This document shows, piece by piece, positions 7,325-17,064 of a stretch of DNA of 64,000 nt (position 1 is its first letter; every line of letters starts with the position of its first letter). Origin of the DNA: Onthomorpha sp937906975 (lineage in GTDB: Bacteria > Bacteroidota > Bacteroidia > Bacteroidales > P3); NCBI GenBank assembly GCA_045614605.1, contig JAZLDH010000007.1, positions 1-64,000 of the forward strand, in the 5' to 3' direction. The notes beneath the pieces are model-generated. The model saw only the letters and a list, made by a program, of their open reading frames with translations, made no database searches and was not told the DNA's origin. A program made the position numbers and the translations under genes.

Positions 7325-9709
7325 ATGAAAGTAAATAAAATTAACTTCATTAAGAATCTTGCAGTATTTAAAGATTTCAAATGGGATGATTATTTTAAAG
7401 ATAAGGACGGAAGTATCCAAACTTTTCAAGACATTAATATTATTTATGGCAGAAATTATTCTGGTAAAACTACTTTGTCTAGAATATTTCGAGCATTTGA
7501 AACTGGAAAAATATCTGATAAATACGCATGTCCCGAATTTCAATTAGAAATTAAAGACAGTGGGAATATTGATCAAACTAAAATTTGTAATAAACAAGAT
7601 TTTCGGGTTTTTAATTCTGATTTTATTGATGAAAATTTATCATTCCTTCGAGATTCGGATAGTGGTAAAATTCAACCTTTCGCGATATTAGGAGATGCTA
7701 ATACCACACTAGTTTCAGAGATAGAAAGCCTTCAAAATGAATTAGGCAAAGACACACAAGAAGAGAGGACTGGTTTATATAAAGAATTGGGCGATAAAGA
7801 AAAAGCATATGAAGACGCCGACAAAAATTATAAAAACAAAAATAATTCGTTAAACTCTAACCTTACAGAAAAAGCTCGAACAATGAAAAATAATTGTCGA
7901 GGCTTTGTAGATGCCAATTACAATATTACACGTATAAAATCTGATATTGAAACTATTATCACCAAAAATATTTCTCTGAAATCTGAGCAAGATGTTAACG
8001 AACTCAAGAAATTGTTGACAGAAGAAACAAAAGGAAACATTCGAAAAGCTTCAGTTTCGCTACAATATAATACATTAGTTTCAGAAACAAAGACCTTGTT
8101 GGCGCGCAAAATTGAAACTGCAGATAAAATTCGAGAGCTTGTAGAAAATTCATTATTGAATAATTGGGTAAAAGAAGGATTTGATTTACATAAAGAAAGA
8201 ACTACCTGCGCTTTCTGTGGACAAACACTTCCATCTAATAGATTGGAAATATTGCAACATCATTTTAATGAAGAAATGGGTTCTCTTCAAAATGATTTGA
8301 AAGCAGAAATAACAAAAATCGAAGTAGAAAAGACGAATGCCAATAAAATAGTTGAAAATATAAGTGAGACTGATTTATATGCAACATTTCAAAATTATGC
8401 AAAAACAGGTCTAGAAAGTATGAAACAAATAGTTTCTAATTATTGTATGGAGTTGGATAAGTTATCAGTTCAATTAGAAAACAAAAAGAAAGATGTGTTT
8501 CGTGAACTTGTTTTTGATGAGCCAAATAATTATACGCAGGAACTTTCTGATGCTGTTGAAAAATACAATGAAATTGTTGACCAAGCATTGCAATATGGAC
8601 AAAATTTGCAGAAGGAAAAGGAAACTGCAAAAAAAACGCTTAGGCTTAACACTGTCAAACAATTTGTTGAGGACATTAAGTATTCAGAATTATGTGATGA
8701 AATAGAAAGGCTAAAAAAAGAGGCTGAACGGAAACAAACTGAATTTGACAATTTCAAGAATGATGTTATCAAAAAAGAAACCGAACTTACAATTAAGAAA
8801 TCACAGCTGAATGACGAAGAAAAAGGTGCACACAAAGTTAATGAATATTTATCAAATTTCTTCGGCCACGAATTTCTGCAATTGGTTCCAATAAAGGAAG
8901 CATCGGAAATCGAAGACGCAAAGCATTATCGCTTCGAGATACAACGAAATGGTAGTACAGCATATAATTTAAGCGAAGGAGAATGCAGATTAGTTGCTTT
9001 CTCATATTTTATGGCTAAACTCAACGATACGGAAACAGCTGGCAAAAAGCCGTTGATTTGGATAGATGACCCCATTTGTTCTTTGGATGCAAATCATGTG
9101 TTTTTTGTATACTCTTTAATTTCTTCAGAAATTGCAATAAAAGATAATTTCGAACAACTTTTCATTACAACTCATAATTTGGATTTTCTAAAGTACTTAA
9201 AAAGATTAAAAAGTAAATTTGTTGACAAAGACAAAGATCGCTCTAAAGGATATTTCATCATAGAAAGAAAAAATGATGATACAAAATTGATGACTATGCC
9301 CAAATACATGAAGAATTTTGTTACAGAATTCAATTATTTATTCAATTCTATATATAAATGTGCTAATTCAGAATTAACTGAAGAAACATATCCGCTTTTC
9401 TATAATTTCAGCAATAATGCTCGTAAATTTCTAGAAATATACCTCTTTTATAAATATCCAGATAATAGCGAAGATCGAGAAAAGCAAGAAAGTTTCTTTG
9501 GAGAAAAAATACCAGTTTTTTTGAATGAGAGACTTACTAATGAATATTCTCATTTAGTTGGCGATATAGAAAGAGCGTCAAATCCTGTTGAATATCCTGT
9601 TGAAACAATGAAAAAAGATGCACAAATGATTCTCAAATGTATACAACATCGTGATCAAGAGCAATATAATGCACTCCTTAAAAGTATAGGTGTTAAGTTA
9701 ACAGAATAA
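7325..9709 (+). CDS. rloC: RloC-like anticodon nuclease (AAA_13 ATPase with zinc hook)
   Basis: 794 residues. ABC/SMC-type ATPase head: Walker A GRNYSGKT at 42-49, signature LSEGE at 549-553, Walker B and catalytic acid WIDDP with D581-D582, H-loop His617. Two long coiled-coil stretches flank C295-A-F-C298, the CXXC zinc hook that separates RloC from the shorter PrrC. At the C-terminus R700-xxx-E704 and H743 (in NEYSH) match in order the Arg-Glu-His triad of the PrrC/RloC tRNA-cutting domain. RloC proteins cleave the tRNA anticodon and are often encoded in hsd loci, where they are thought to act when restriction fails. Sited between hsdS and hsdR, 48 and 10 bases apart. Target tRNA unknown. 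Confidence 0.88.
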   Translation: MKVNKINFIKNLAVFKDFKWDDYFKDKDGSIQTFQDINIIYGRNYSGKTTLSRIFRAFETGKISDKYACPEFQLEIKDSGNIDQTKICNKQDFRVFNSDFIDENLSFLRDSDSGKIQPFAILGDANTTLVSEIESLQNELGKDTQEERTGLYKELGDKEKAYEDADKNYKNKNNSLNSNLTEKARTMKNNCRGFVDANYNITRIKSDIETIITKNISLKSEQDVNELKKLLTEETKGNIRKASVSLQYNTLVSETKTLLARKIETADKIRELVENSLLNNWVKEGFDLHKERTTCAFCGQTLPSNRLEILQHHFNEEMGSLQNDLKAEITKIEVEKTNANKIVENISETDLYATFQNYAKTGLESMKQIVSNYCMELDKLSVQLENKKKDVFRELVFDEPNNYTQELSDAVEKYNEIVDQALQYGQNLQKEKETAKKTLRLNTVKQFVEDIKYSELCDEIERLKKEAERKQTEFDNFKNDVIKKETELTIKKSQLNDEEKGAHKVNEYLSNFFGHEFLQLVPIKEASEIEDAKHYRFEIQRNGSTAYNLSEGECRLVAFSYFMAKLNDTETAGKKPLIWIDDPICSLDANHVFFVYSLISSEIAIKDNFEQLFITTHNLDFLKYLKRLKSKFVDKDKDRSKGYFIIERKNDDTKLMTMPKYMKNFVTEFNYLFNSIYKCANSELTEETYPLFYNFSNNARKFLEIYLFYKYPDNSEDREKQESFFGEKIPVFLNERLTNEYSHLVGDIERASNPVEYPVETMKKDAQMILKCIQHRDQEQYNALLKSIGVKLTE

Positions 9710-9719
9710 TAATTAAACT

Positions 9720-12700
9720 ATGGCAAAATTAAAGAATATCAACGGTCACTTCGTTGAGAGCGATTACGAGAATGCTCTCGTTGCTTTTCTTGAAAGAGAA
9801 GGCTGGCAATATCTTTTTGGTGATTCTATAAAAAGAGCCAATAGGAAGGAAGTACTCAATATGGAAGACCTGCTTCAGTTCTTGAAAGACAATAATAAGA
9901 ATCTAAAGGACGAGGAACTGCAAAGAATAGCAGATAACGTCAGATTGGTAGGTGCTGATTCTGATTTTGCCACATTACACAAAGTGTATAAATGGATGAT
10001 TGATGGCATATCTGCTGTCAATCAAAAAAATGAACCTGTTAATGTTGGATTGATAGATTTTGAGAAAATAGAAAATAACATCTTCCGAGTAGTCAATCAA
10101 TTCACTGTAGAATACATCAATAATGGTGTAAAAAAGACACGCCGTCCAGATGTATTGTTATATGTGAATGGAATACCCGTATGCGTTATAGAATTGAAGA
10201 ATCCTACAGATGCCAATATTACAATTTACGATGCTTGGGAACAAATAAACATTCGTTATTGGCGAGATATTCCGGGATTACTACACTATTGCCCATTGGC
10301 TTGTATAAGCGATGGTGTAAAAACACGACTTGGAACAGTACGCACACCATACGAACATTTTTATGCTTGGAGACGTGTGGAGAATGGAGACAAAGTAAGT
10401 ACCATGCCTTTTGATGAATTAGAAACAATGGTGAGTGGTGTTTATCGTCCGGAAAGATTCTTGGAAATATTCAGGGATTATGTCTATTTCCAAGACGAAA
10501 ATTATGATAGTGATGAAAAAGAAATAGTTTGTCGCTATCCACAGTTCTTTGCTACACGATTGTTAAGAGAAAGCATTATTAAATCAGTAAAGACAAAGAG
10601 TGGTAAAGGTGGTACTTATTTTGGTGCAACTGGTTGTGGAAAGACTTATACAATGGCATTTCTTGCTCGTCAACTCTCTATGCGTTGTGCTGCTGAAATC
10701 GGTTCTCCAACAATTCTTATGATTGTTGACCGAGAAGACCTCCAAAAACAAGGAGCAAAACTATTTACCAAAAGTACAGAGTTTTTGGGATTAGGAGAGG
10801 TTTCTATAGTACCAAGTAGAAAAAAACTACGTGAAGAACTTGGTCTAAGAGATAGTGGTGGCTTTTTTATTTGTACTATCCAAAAATTTTGTGACCGAAA
10901 AGATGACTCAATAGGACTTATCAATGAGCGAAGTAATATTATCTGTTTCAGTGATGAAGCTCATAGAACACAAATTGAAGGTTCAAAACGTATTCAATTC
11001 AGTGAGGATGCTGACGAGAATATGAAAGCTATGATATCAAAACCTTACGCAAAGGTATTACGAGAGGCTTTGCCGAATGCTACATTTGTAGGCTTTACAG
11101 GAACTCCTATTGCTGAAACATATCAAACTTTTGGAGATGAAATAGATCGATACACTATGGATCAAGCTGTAGCCGACAAGATAACTGTGCCTATTAAGTA
11201 TCATCCTCGTATTGCCAAAGTTCTTTTGAATGCCGAAAAAGCAAAAGAAATTGAAGCATATTATGCTAAATGTGCAGATGAGGGCTCAACCAACGAGGAT
11301 ATTGCAAAGAGTAAGAAAGCAATGAGCTCTTTGGAAGTCATTCTCGGGGATTTAGATCGTTTGGATAAACTTGCTGTAGATATACACGACCATTATGTTT
11401 CTTCAATAGCAAATGATCCAAATAGAGTGCAAAAAGCTATGATAGTATGCGCTAATAGAAAGATTGCCTATAACTTGTTATTAAAGTTTAAAGCACATTA
11501 TCCTGAATGGTTTGAAGAACGTAAAACCCCAGAAGGTATTGTTGTTTCTACAGAAGAACTAAAAGAATTAAAAGATATGCCAACTATTGCAATGGTGGCA
11601 AGTGTGGGAAGTAATGATGAGGTAGATATGTATAATTATCTTGGTGGTGCGAAAAACAATAAGCGTTCGGAAGAATTGGATGTTGCATTTAAACAGGTGT
11701 ATTCTAATTTTCGTGTTGTTATAGTAGTTGATATGTGGATTACGGGATTTGATGTGGAATGTCTTACTTATATGTATAATGATAAACCATTACAAAAACA
11801 TTCACTTATTCAAACCATTAGTCGAGTTAATCGTAAATATCCGGGCAAGGAATATGGCTTAATAATAGATTATATTGGAATTCGAGACCAAATGTTAGAG
11901 GCAAGAAAAATGTATGGTGGAGATAATTCTGTAGCTTTAACAGAAGATGATATTGAACAGGCAACTTCTATCTTTCGTGAATATATAGAAATTATTAAGA
12001 CATTGTTTAAAGGCTATGATTTAACGCCATTTCTTGATTCTAATACAGATCCTACAACAAGATATAACTTATTGGCTAAGGCAGCAGAATATGTTTTCTC
12101 TTCTTGTGAAAGTTTTAATTCTGTAAATAAGGATGGAAAGAAGACAAAAAAAGTCTCATTCAAAACTTACTTTCTTCAAAATGTTAAGAGAATGCGAAAG
12201 GCTTATGATATTTGTCAACCTTCGGGAGAACTTGGTGAAGAAGAATCTGCATTAGCACAATGTTTTATGGCTATAGCTGGAATGGTTTATAAGATGAATG
12301 GAACAGATGCACCGGATACCGATTCAATGAATATACGTGTAGCAAAGATGGTGGAGGAGGCGTTGAAATATAATAAAGTGGAGGGTATTCTTGAAGAAGG
12401 TGATGAGATGGATATATTTGGCCCTGAATTTACAGAAAAGCTTGAAAATATTAAGATGCCTACTTCTAAGTTAGAAATATTGATAAAACTTCTTCGCAGA
12501 CAGATTATTGAATATGGAAAAACAAATCAAATTGCAGCAAAGAAATTTCAAGAAATGTTGGAAGCTACAATTGAGGAATATCATGATAGACGAAAATTCC
12601 TTTCAGAAGAAGAAGCTGGTAAAACACAAGAGGAAACGGCTGAAAGTATTATCAAGAATGCTACAGAACAAGCCTTGAATATATTAAAAGGTATGCAGGC

Positions 12701-13172
12701 AGACAGAGAAAGTTTCCGTAAATTAGGACTTACATTTGAAGAAAAGGCTTTTTATGATATTCTCATACATTTAAGAGACGAGAATAATTTTGTCTATGGT
12801 AAAGATGAAAATGTAGATGGTATTGTTGTTAATGAAAAGTGTAAGAGTTTGGCTCGTAAGATTAGGGATATTATTGATGCAAAATCATCATTTGCCGATT
12901 GGCTAAACAATCAGAGAGTGCGTGATCAATTAAAATTAGATATTAAGATTTGTCTTGTTAAGAATGGTTATCCTCCTAAGTATACACCAGAAGTGTTTCG
13001 TGAGGTAATGGAACAAGTAGAAAATTTTAAGGAAAATGAATCGGTAGATTATATATCAATTTATTCTTCAAGGGAAGAAGAATCTGAATTGATGATGGCT
13101 GCGGAAAATATCTCTATTTATGATAGTATTCCCGTAAATTTATCAGATACTAAAACGGACAGAGCTAATTGA
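9720..13172 (+). CDS. hsdR: Type I restriction enzyme, endonuclease/translocase subunit
   Basis: 1150 residues, normal for HsdR. N-terminal nuclease domain with D144-(13)-E158-L-K160. Superfamily 2 translocase follows: Walker A GATGCGKT at 302-309, D412-EAH, GFTGTPI, and motif VI QTISRVNRKYPG. A long helical C-terminal region probably docks on the HsdM/HsdS core. It cuts DNA away from unmethylated sites after ATP-driven translocation. It begins 10 bases after rloC, so restriction and the anticodon nuclease are likely made together. All motifs are intact. Confidence 0.96.
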   Translation: MAKLKNINGHFVESDYENALVAFLEREGWQYLFGDSIKRANRKEVLNMEDLLQFLKDNNKNLKDEELQRIADNVRLVGADSDFATLHKVYKWMIDGISAVNQKNEPVNVGLIDFEKIENNIFRVVNQFTVEYINNGVKKTRRPDVLLYVNGIPVCVIELKNPTDANITIYDAWEQINIRYWRDIPGLLHYCPLACISDGVKTRLGTVRTPYEHFYAWRRVENGDKVSTMPFDELETMVSGVYRPERFLEIFRDYVYFQDENYDSDEKEIVCRYPQFFATRLLRESIIKSVKTKSGKGGTYFGATGCGKTYTMAFLARQLSMRCAAEIGSPTILMIVDREDLQKQGAKLFTKSTEFLGLGEVSIVPSRKKLREELGLRDSGGFFICTIQKFCDRKDDSIGLINERSNIICFSDEAHRTQIEGSKRIQFSEDADENMKAMISKPYAKVLREALPNATFVGFTGTPIAETYQTFGDEIDRYTMDQAVADKITVPIKYHPRIAKVLLNAEKAKEIEAYYAKCADEGSTNEDIAKSKKAMSSLEVILGDLDRLDKLAVDIHDHYVSSIANDPNRVQKAMIVCANRKIAYNLLLKFKAHYPEWFEERKTPEGIVVSTEELKELKDMPTIAMVASVGSNDEVDMYNYLGGAKNNKRSEELDVAFKQVYSNFRVVIVVDMWITGFDVECLTYMYNDKPLQKHSLIQTISRVNRKYPGKEYGLIIDYIGIRDQMLEARKMYGGDNSVALTEDDIEQATSIFREYIEIIKTLFKGYDLTPFLDSNTDPTTRYNLLAKAAEYVFSSCESFNSVNKDGKKTKKVSFKTYFLQNVKRMRKAYDICQPSGELGEEESALAQCFMAIAGMVYKMNGTDAPDTDSMNIRVAKMVEEALKYNKVEGILEEGDEMDIFGPEFTEKLENIKMPTSKLEILIKLLRRQIIEYGKTNQIAAKKFQEMLEATIEEYHDRRKFLSEEEAGKTQEETAESIIKNATEQALNILKGMQADRESFRKLGLTFEEKAFYDILIHLRDENNFVYGKDENVDGIVVNEKCKSLARKIRDIIDAKSSFADWLNNQRVRDQLKLDIKICLVKNGYPPKYTPEVFREVMEQVENFKENESVDYISIYSSREEESELMMAAENISIYDSIPVNLSDTKTDRAN

Positions 13173-13289
13173 TGTATGTTATTTCCTATGTGCTTATAAA
13201 TTACACTGAAAATAGTAGTTAAAGTCATATTCAACAAAGCAAAATGAGTAATTCTATTGTTGAAAAATGAAAATATTGACAAAAAAGTG

Positions 13290-13297
13290 TAACTTTG
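13290..13297 (+). promoter_or_regulatory. -7 box TAACTTTG
   Basis: Lies 29 bases before the lipoprotein ATG at 13327, in the 154-base gap after hsdR. Confidence 0.55.
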
Positions 13298-13326
13298 CAA
13301 TAATAATAGTTTAAGACAAGGTCTTT

Positions 13327-14028
13327 ATGAAAAGAATATTTTATTTTTTAACTTTTTCTGCTTTGATTTTTTCTGCTTGTGGTAAAAAGGCAGAACAAAA
13401 GCAAGAAAAACAAGAAACAAAACTTAAAAGCGTTGAACTAAAGCTTAACGAAGATGCTCCAACCTATATGATAAAATCCTTAACCATAGGAGGATTTTCC
13501 ATAAATGACACAGTTCACGGAATAAAAGCAAGAGTGCTTGCACCGGTTAAAAAGATTAAAGAAGAAACACGTTCATTTAAGCCAATAAATTCATGCAGTG
13601 AAAAAATGTTTAAGCAATCTGTTGAACAATTAAAGCAGATTGGTAAAAAGAAAGAGCCACATCAATTACTTGTTAGAACGGTTTCTGTGGTTTCTTACAA
13701 TAATTTGATTAGCGCATTAATGGAAAGAGAAATCATATATGCGGAAACTAATCAAAAGGATAGCGTATTTTTTGGCGTAACCTACAATGTGGAGAAAAAC
13801 ACACCTTTAAAAATAACAGAGGTCTTTAACATTGACGAAAAAAGTTTTGAGAAAATCGCTTCATATTTCACAAATGTTGAAGCAACTTTTTGCTACAACG
13901 ATTTTCTTAGCAGTGAATTTGCAATAAGTAAAGACAGTGTTTTCTTTTATCCAAGAAAACAAACAACACAATACCAAGTTGCAATCCCTCTTCAACCTAT
14001 TGAACATTATATAATAAATGATAAATAA
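13327..14028 (+). CDS. Lipoprotein of unknown function
   Basis: 233 residues. The signal peptide ends in the lipobox FSAC-GKK, so the mature protein should be lipid-anchored. A charged, glutamine- and lysine-rich linker follows, then a domain of alternating strands that finishes YQVAIPLQPIEHYI. The C-terminal half faintly recalls DUF3298/RsiV-type domains, but I do not recognise the family with confidence. It overlaps the GH25 gene by 11 bases, so a cell-envelope role alongside the lysozyme is a fair inference. Confidence 0.65.
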   Translation: MKRIFYFLTFSALIFSACGKKAEQKQEKQETKLKSVELKLNEDAPTYMIKSLTIGGFSINDTVHGIKARVLAPVKKIKEETRSFKPINSCSEKMFKQSVEQLKQIGKKKEPHQLLVRTVSVVSYNNLISALMEREIIYAETNQKDSVFFGVTYNVEKNTPLKITEVFNIDEKSFEKIASYFTNVEATFCYNDFLSSEFAISKDSVFFYPRKQTTQYQVAIPLQPIEHYIINDK

Positions 14029-14773
14029 GAAGAAAAAGAGAGTTATAATAATAATCTCTGTTTTTTTATTATTGATTTCTGGGGTAATAGTCTATAATTA
14101 CGGCATTAGTTATTACAGAAAGTACTATGCTTGTCCTGGTGTATTGATTGACTCTTACCGTTTCCCTGTTGTGGGAATTGATGTAGCGTCTCATCAGGGT
14201 AAAATCAATTGGCAGGAAGTCTATTCTTCAAAAGTGAATTTTGCATTCATAAAAGCAACCGAGGGTGAAACGTTTGTGGATAAGAATTTCGCAACTAATT
14301 TCAAAAAAGCAAAGGAAAACAAAATCATTGTCGGAGCTTATCATTTTTTTCGTTTCAATAAAAATGGTAAAGAGCAGGCATATAACTTTATAAACAACGT
14401 TAAATTAGAGGAAAGCGATTTACCACCTGTTTTAGACGTAGAACTCTTCGGCGGAAACAAGTATAATTCTGAGACAAAAAACAAAGTGATTAGCGAAATC
14501 TTTAATTGTTTGCGCACCTTGGAGAAACACTACGATAGAAAGCCGATTATCTACACCAATATAGAAACATACGAAAGTTTTATAAAAGGAAATTTTGAGG
14601 ATTACGACCTTTGGCTTTGTAAACTTTGCAATGAGCCAAAGACAATTAAGTGGAAATTTTGGCAATATTCACATTCGGGCGTTGTCCCTGGAATAAAATC
14701 CGAAGTGGATATGAATATTTTTAACGGAAGTTACGAAGAATTTGTTGAATACCTATTTAAAGATAACAAATGA
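14018..14773 (+). CDS. GH25 family lysozyme (N-acetylmuramidase), membrane-anchored
   Basis: 251 residues. One hydrophobic segment (about residues 8-26) after a KKKKR start anchors it in the inner membrane or directs export. The catalytic domain shows the GH25 pattern: GI-D55-VASHQG, FAFIKATEG, VGAYHFF, and the catalytic pair D140-V-E142 in PPVLDVE, then FWQYSHSG near the end. It cleaves the beta-1,4 bond between MurNAc and GlcNAc. It overlaps the lipoprotein gene upstream and the dehydrogenase downstream (ATGA), so the three form an operon. Confidence 0.92.
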   Translation: MINKKKKRVIIIISVFLLLISGVIVYNYGISYYRKYYACPGVLIDSYRFPVVGIDVASHQGKINWQEVYSSKVNFAFIKATEGETFVDKNFATNFKKAKENKIIVGAYHFFRFNKNGKEQAYNFINNVKLEESDLPPVLDVELFGGNKYNSETKNKVISEIFNCLRTLEKHYDRKPIIYTNIETYESFIKGNFEDYDLWLCKLCNEPKTIKWKFWQYSHSGVVPGIKSEVDMNIFNGSYEEFVEYLFKDNK

Positions 14774-15699
14774 AAAGAATACTAATCTTAGATAAAGCAC
14801 ACCCCGTTTTAGAAGAAAAATTATTGGAAGCAGGCTTTGAAATAGATTTAAACCCTACAATAACAAGAGAAGAACTCTTAGAGGTGATTTCACAATATCA
14901 AGCATTGATTGTTAGAAGTAAGCTTTTGATTGATAAAGAACTAATAGATAGGGCAGAGAATCTAAAAGTTATTGGAAGAATTGGCGCAGGAATGGACGCA
15001 ATAGACGTGGAATATGCAGAGGAAAAGGGGATTGCTTGTCTTAATTCACCAGAAGGAAATCGCGATGCAGTAGGGGAGCATTGTCTTGGTTTGCTTTTGG
15101 CGTTGTTTAACAAGATTTGTATTTCTGATTCGCAAGTTAGAAAAGGACTTTGGCTAAGAGAAGACAATCGAGGTTTAGAGATAAAAGGCAAAACTATTGG
15201 AATAATTGGCTATGGTAATATGGGAAGAAGTTTTGCTCAAAGATTATCGGGATTTGACTGCAAAGTAATTGCATACGATAAGTATAAAACAAATTATTCT
15301 GATGAATATGCAGAGCAATGTTCGTTAGAGGAAATTTTTTCTCAAAGTGATGTGCTTTCCTTTCACACACCTTTGACAGAGGAAACAAAGTATATGTTTA
15401 ATTCTTCTTTTATTCAACAATTTAAAAAGCCATTTTATCTTTTAAATACTTCGCGTGGAAAGGTTGTAAACACAAAAGATTTGATAGAGGCTTTGAATGA
15501 AGGAAAGATTTTAGGAGCGGGATTAGATGTTTTGGAGTTTGAGGCATTTTCTAACGAATTGCAATCTGCTCCTGCTGAGTTGCAAGATTTGTTTTCTCGC
15601 ACTAATGTTGTTTTAACTCCACATGTAGCTGGTTGGAGCGTGGAATCAAATTACAAGCTCTCTTATTTCTTGGCAAAAAAGATAGCCTCTGCACTATAA
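14770..15699 (+). CDS. D-2-hydroxyacid dehydrogenase (SerA-like)
   Basis: 309 residues, the size of the short phosphoglycerate/hydroxyacid dehydrogenases without an ACT domain. NAD-binding Rossmann motif GIIGYGNMG; catalytic R229 (TSRGK), E256 (DVLEFE) and H285 (TPHVAGW) are all present. It may be 3-phosphoglycerate dehydrogenase for serine synthesis or a related enzyme; no serC or other serine gene is adjacent, so the substrate is uncertain. The start overlaps the lysozyme stop by 4 bases and its end overlaps the convergent xseB by 6. Confidence 0.88.
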   Translation: MKRILILDKAHPVLEEKLLEAGFEIDLNPTITREELLEVISQYQALIVRSKLLIDKELIDRAENLKVIGRIGAGMDAIDVEYAEEKGIACLNSPEGNRDAVGEHCLGLLLALFNKICISDSQVRKGLWLREDNRGLEIKGKTIGIIGYGNMGRSFAQRLSGFDCKVIAYDKYKTNYSDEYAEQCSLEEIFSQSDVLSFHTPLTEETKYMFNSSFIQQFKKPFYLLNTSRGKVVNTKDLIEALNEGKILGAGLDVLEFEAFSNELQSAPAELQDLFSRTNVVLTPHVAGWSVESNYKLSYFLAKKIASAL

Positions 15700-15882
15700 T
15701 TCTTGAAGTTTATTGTTTAAGGCTTCAATATCTATTTCAACCTCTGCAAGTTTTGTTTTGCAAAGGGCGATTAACTCTTTTGCTTTCTCAATTTTTTTGC
15801 ATAAGTCCTCAATATCAACTTCGGAAGATTCCAAAGAATTTACTATTTCTTTTAGTTCTGCGTATGCTTCGTTATAAGTCAT
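15694..15882 (-). CDS. xseB: Exodeoxyribonuclease VII small subunit
   Basis: 62 residues with the conserved pattern T-Y-x-E-A-Y-x-E-L-x-x-I-V-x-x-L-E and the helix DIEDLCKKIEKAKELI, typical of XseB. It binds XseA to form exonuclease VII, which degrades single-stranded DNA from both ends. It lies 15 bases downstream of xseA on the same strand. Confidence 0.92.
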   Translation of the reverse strand: MTYNEAYAELKEIVNSLESSEVDIEDLCKKIEKAKELIALCKTKLAEVEIDIEALNNKLQEL

Positions 15883-15897
15883 TTTCTTATTCTTTAT

Positions 15898-16995
15898 TTA
15901 TTCTACAATAGATTTAACTTCGCCTTCTGCAAGCTTAGTTATCAAACAATCTCCCTTTTTAATATCTTTTTCACTCTTTAACACCTTTCCATTAAGATAG
16001 GTTATAGAGTAGCCTTTGTTTAAAATAGATTGAGGATTTAAGACATTGATATATTTTTCCATTAAGTTGAGTTGTTCTCTTTCCTTTTGCAAACGATATT
16101 CACTCTTTATTTTTAGCATACTCTCCATTTTCTCTAAATTTTCCGTTGCTTGCAGAAAACGTTTTATGATAAAGTCTGCTACATCTGTTGGAGTAATTCC
16201 GTTATGATAAGAAACCATTTCACTAACTGTTAGATTTGTAGAATGTCCTATGCCTGTGATAACAGGAATTGGGAAAGTTGCAATGGTTTTACAAAGTTCA
16301 AAATTATTATAACAAGCCATTCCTATATCTCCTCCGCCTCCTCGTATGATGAGAACGGCATCAAAGAAATCTTTTACCTCTTTTATTTTTTCTAAGTTAT
16401 TGATTATTGCATTTATTGCACCATCTCCTTGAAGTAAAGAGGGGAAAAGCTTATGGAAAATACCATATTCTTTGTGTGAATTTATGATATTGATAAAATC
16501 TTGATAGCCTTTGCCTGTTTCAACCGAGATTACAGCAAGGCGTTTTGGTAAATCAGTAAGGATTGTTTCTTTATTAAGGTCGAAAACCTTTTCTTCTTTG
16601 AGTTTTTCTATTGAGGCGTTTCTCTCTTTCTCTAATTCTCCAAGTGTAAACGAAGTATCTATATCGCTAATTCTTAGACTTAGTCCATAGAAACCATTGT
16701 ATTTTATGCTGGCTTTAAACAATATTGTTGTGCCATCGGTGAGTTCTACTCCCGCAAGGGAGAATTTTTCTTGTATTCTTTTGAAATCACTCGCCCAAAT
16801 CGTAGCACGCATTTGAGAAATTACGACATCTTTGTCCTTTTCTACCAAATCTGGAAAGGCATGCCCGCTATAAGTGTAATAATTCAACTTTAACATTTCT
16901 GCTTTTACCCAAAACTCAGAACTATATCGTGCAGAAAGAGTACGTTCTATGCTTTTGGTAACTTCGGTTAAAGTAAAAATTCTTACATCTTGCAT
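15898..16995 (-). CDS. xseA: Exodeoxyribonuclease VII large subunit
   Basis: 365 residues, a little shorter than the Escherichia coli protein. The N-terminal OB-fold (FTLTEVTKSIERTL, WVKAEM) is followed by the catalytic domain with AVISVETGKGYQDF, IIRGGGGDIG and TGIGHSTN, and a coiled C-terminal region that binds XseB. It makes oligonucleotides from single-stranded DNA during repair. The neighbouring xseB completes the enzyme. Confidence 0.94.
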   Translation of the reverse strand: MQDVRIFTLTEVTKSIERTLSARYSSEFWVKAEMLKLNYYTYSGHAFPDLVEKDKDVVISQMRATIWASDFKRIQEKFSLAGVELTDGTTILFKASIKYNGFYGLSLRISDIDTSFTLGELEKERNASIEKLKEEKVFDLNKETILTDLPKRLAVISVETGKGYQDFINIINSHKEYGIFHKLFPSLLQGDGAINAIINNLEKIKEVKDFFDAVLIIRGGGGDIGMACYNNFELCKTIATFPIPVITGIGHSTNLTVSEMVSYHNGITPTDVADFIIKRFLQATENLEKMESMLKIKSEYRLQKEREQLNLMEKYINVLNPQSILNKGYSITYLNGKVLKSEKDIKKGDCLITKLAEGEVKSIVE

Positions 16996-17012
16996 TTTTG
17001 GAAAAATATATT

Positions 17013-17043
17013 AAAAAAGGAGAGAGGTTTTATTCCTCCCTCC
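17013..17043 (-). terminator. Rho-independent terminator after ftcD
   Basis: Stem 17019-17027 pairs with 17035-17043 (one mismatch, loop 7 bases) and on the minus strand is followed by six T. It lies 22 bases beyond the ftcD stop. Confidence 0.7.
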
Positions 17044-17064
17044 ATTTATTTATTAAAGCAATAA

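Noticed and set aside
7325..9709. PrrC rather than RloC
   Set aside because: The length of 794 residues, the long coiled coils and the CAFC zinc hook fit RloC; PrrC is about half the size and lacks the hook.
13276..13278. TTG as -33 element for the promoter at 13290
   Set aside because: Only 11 bases separate it from the -7 box; the consensus needs about 19 to 21.
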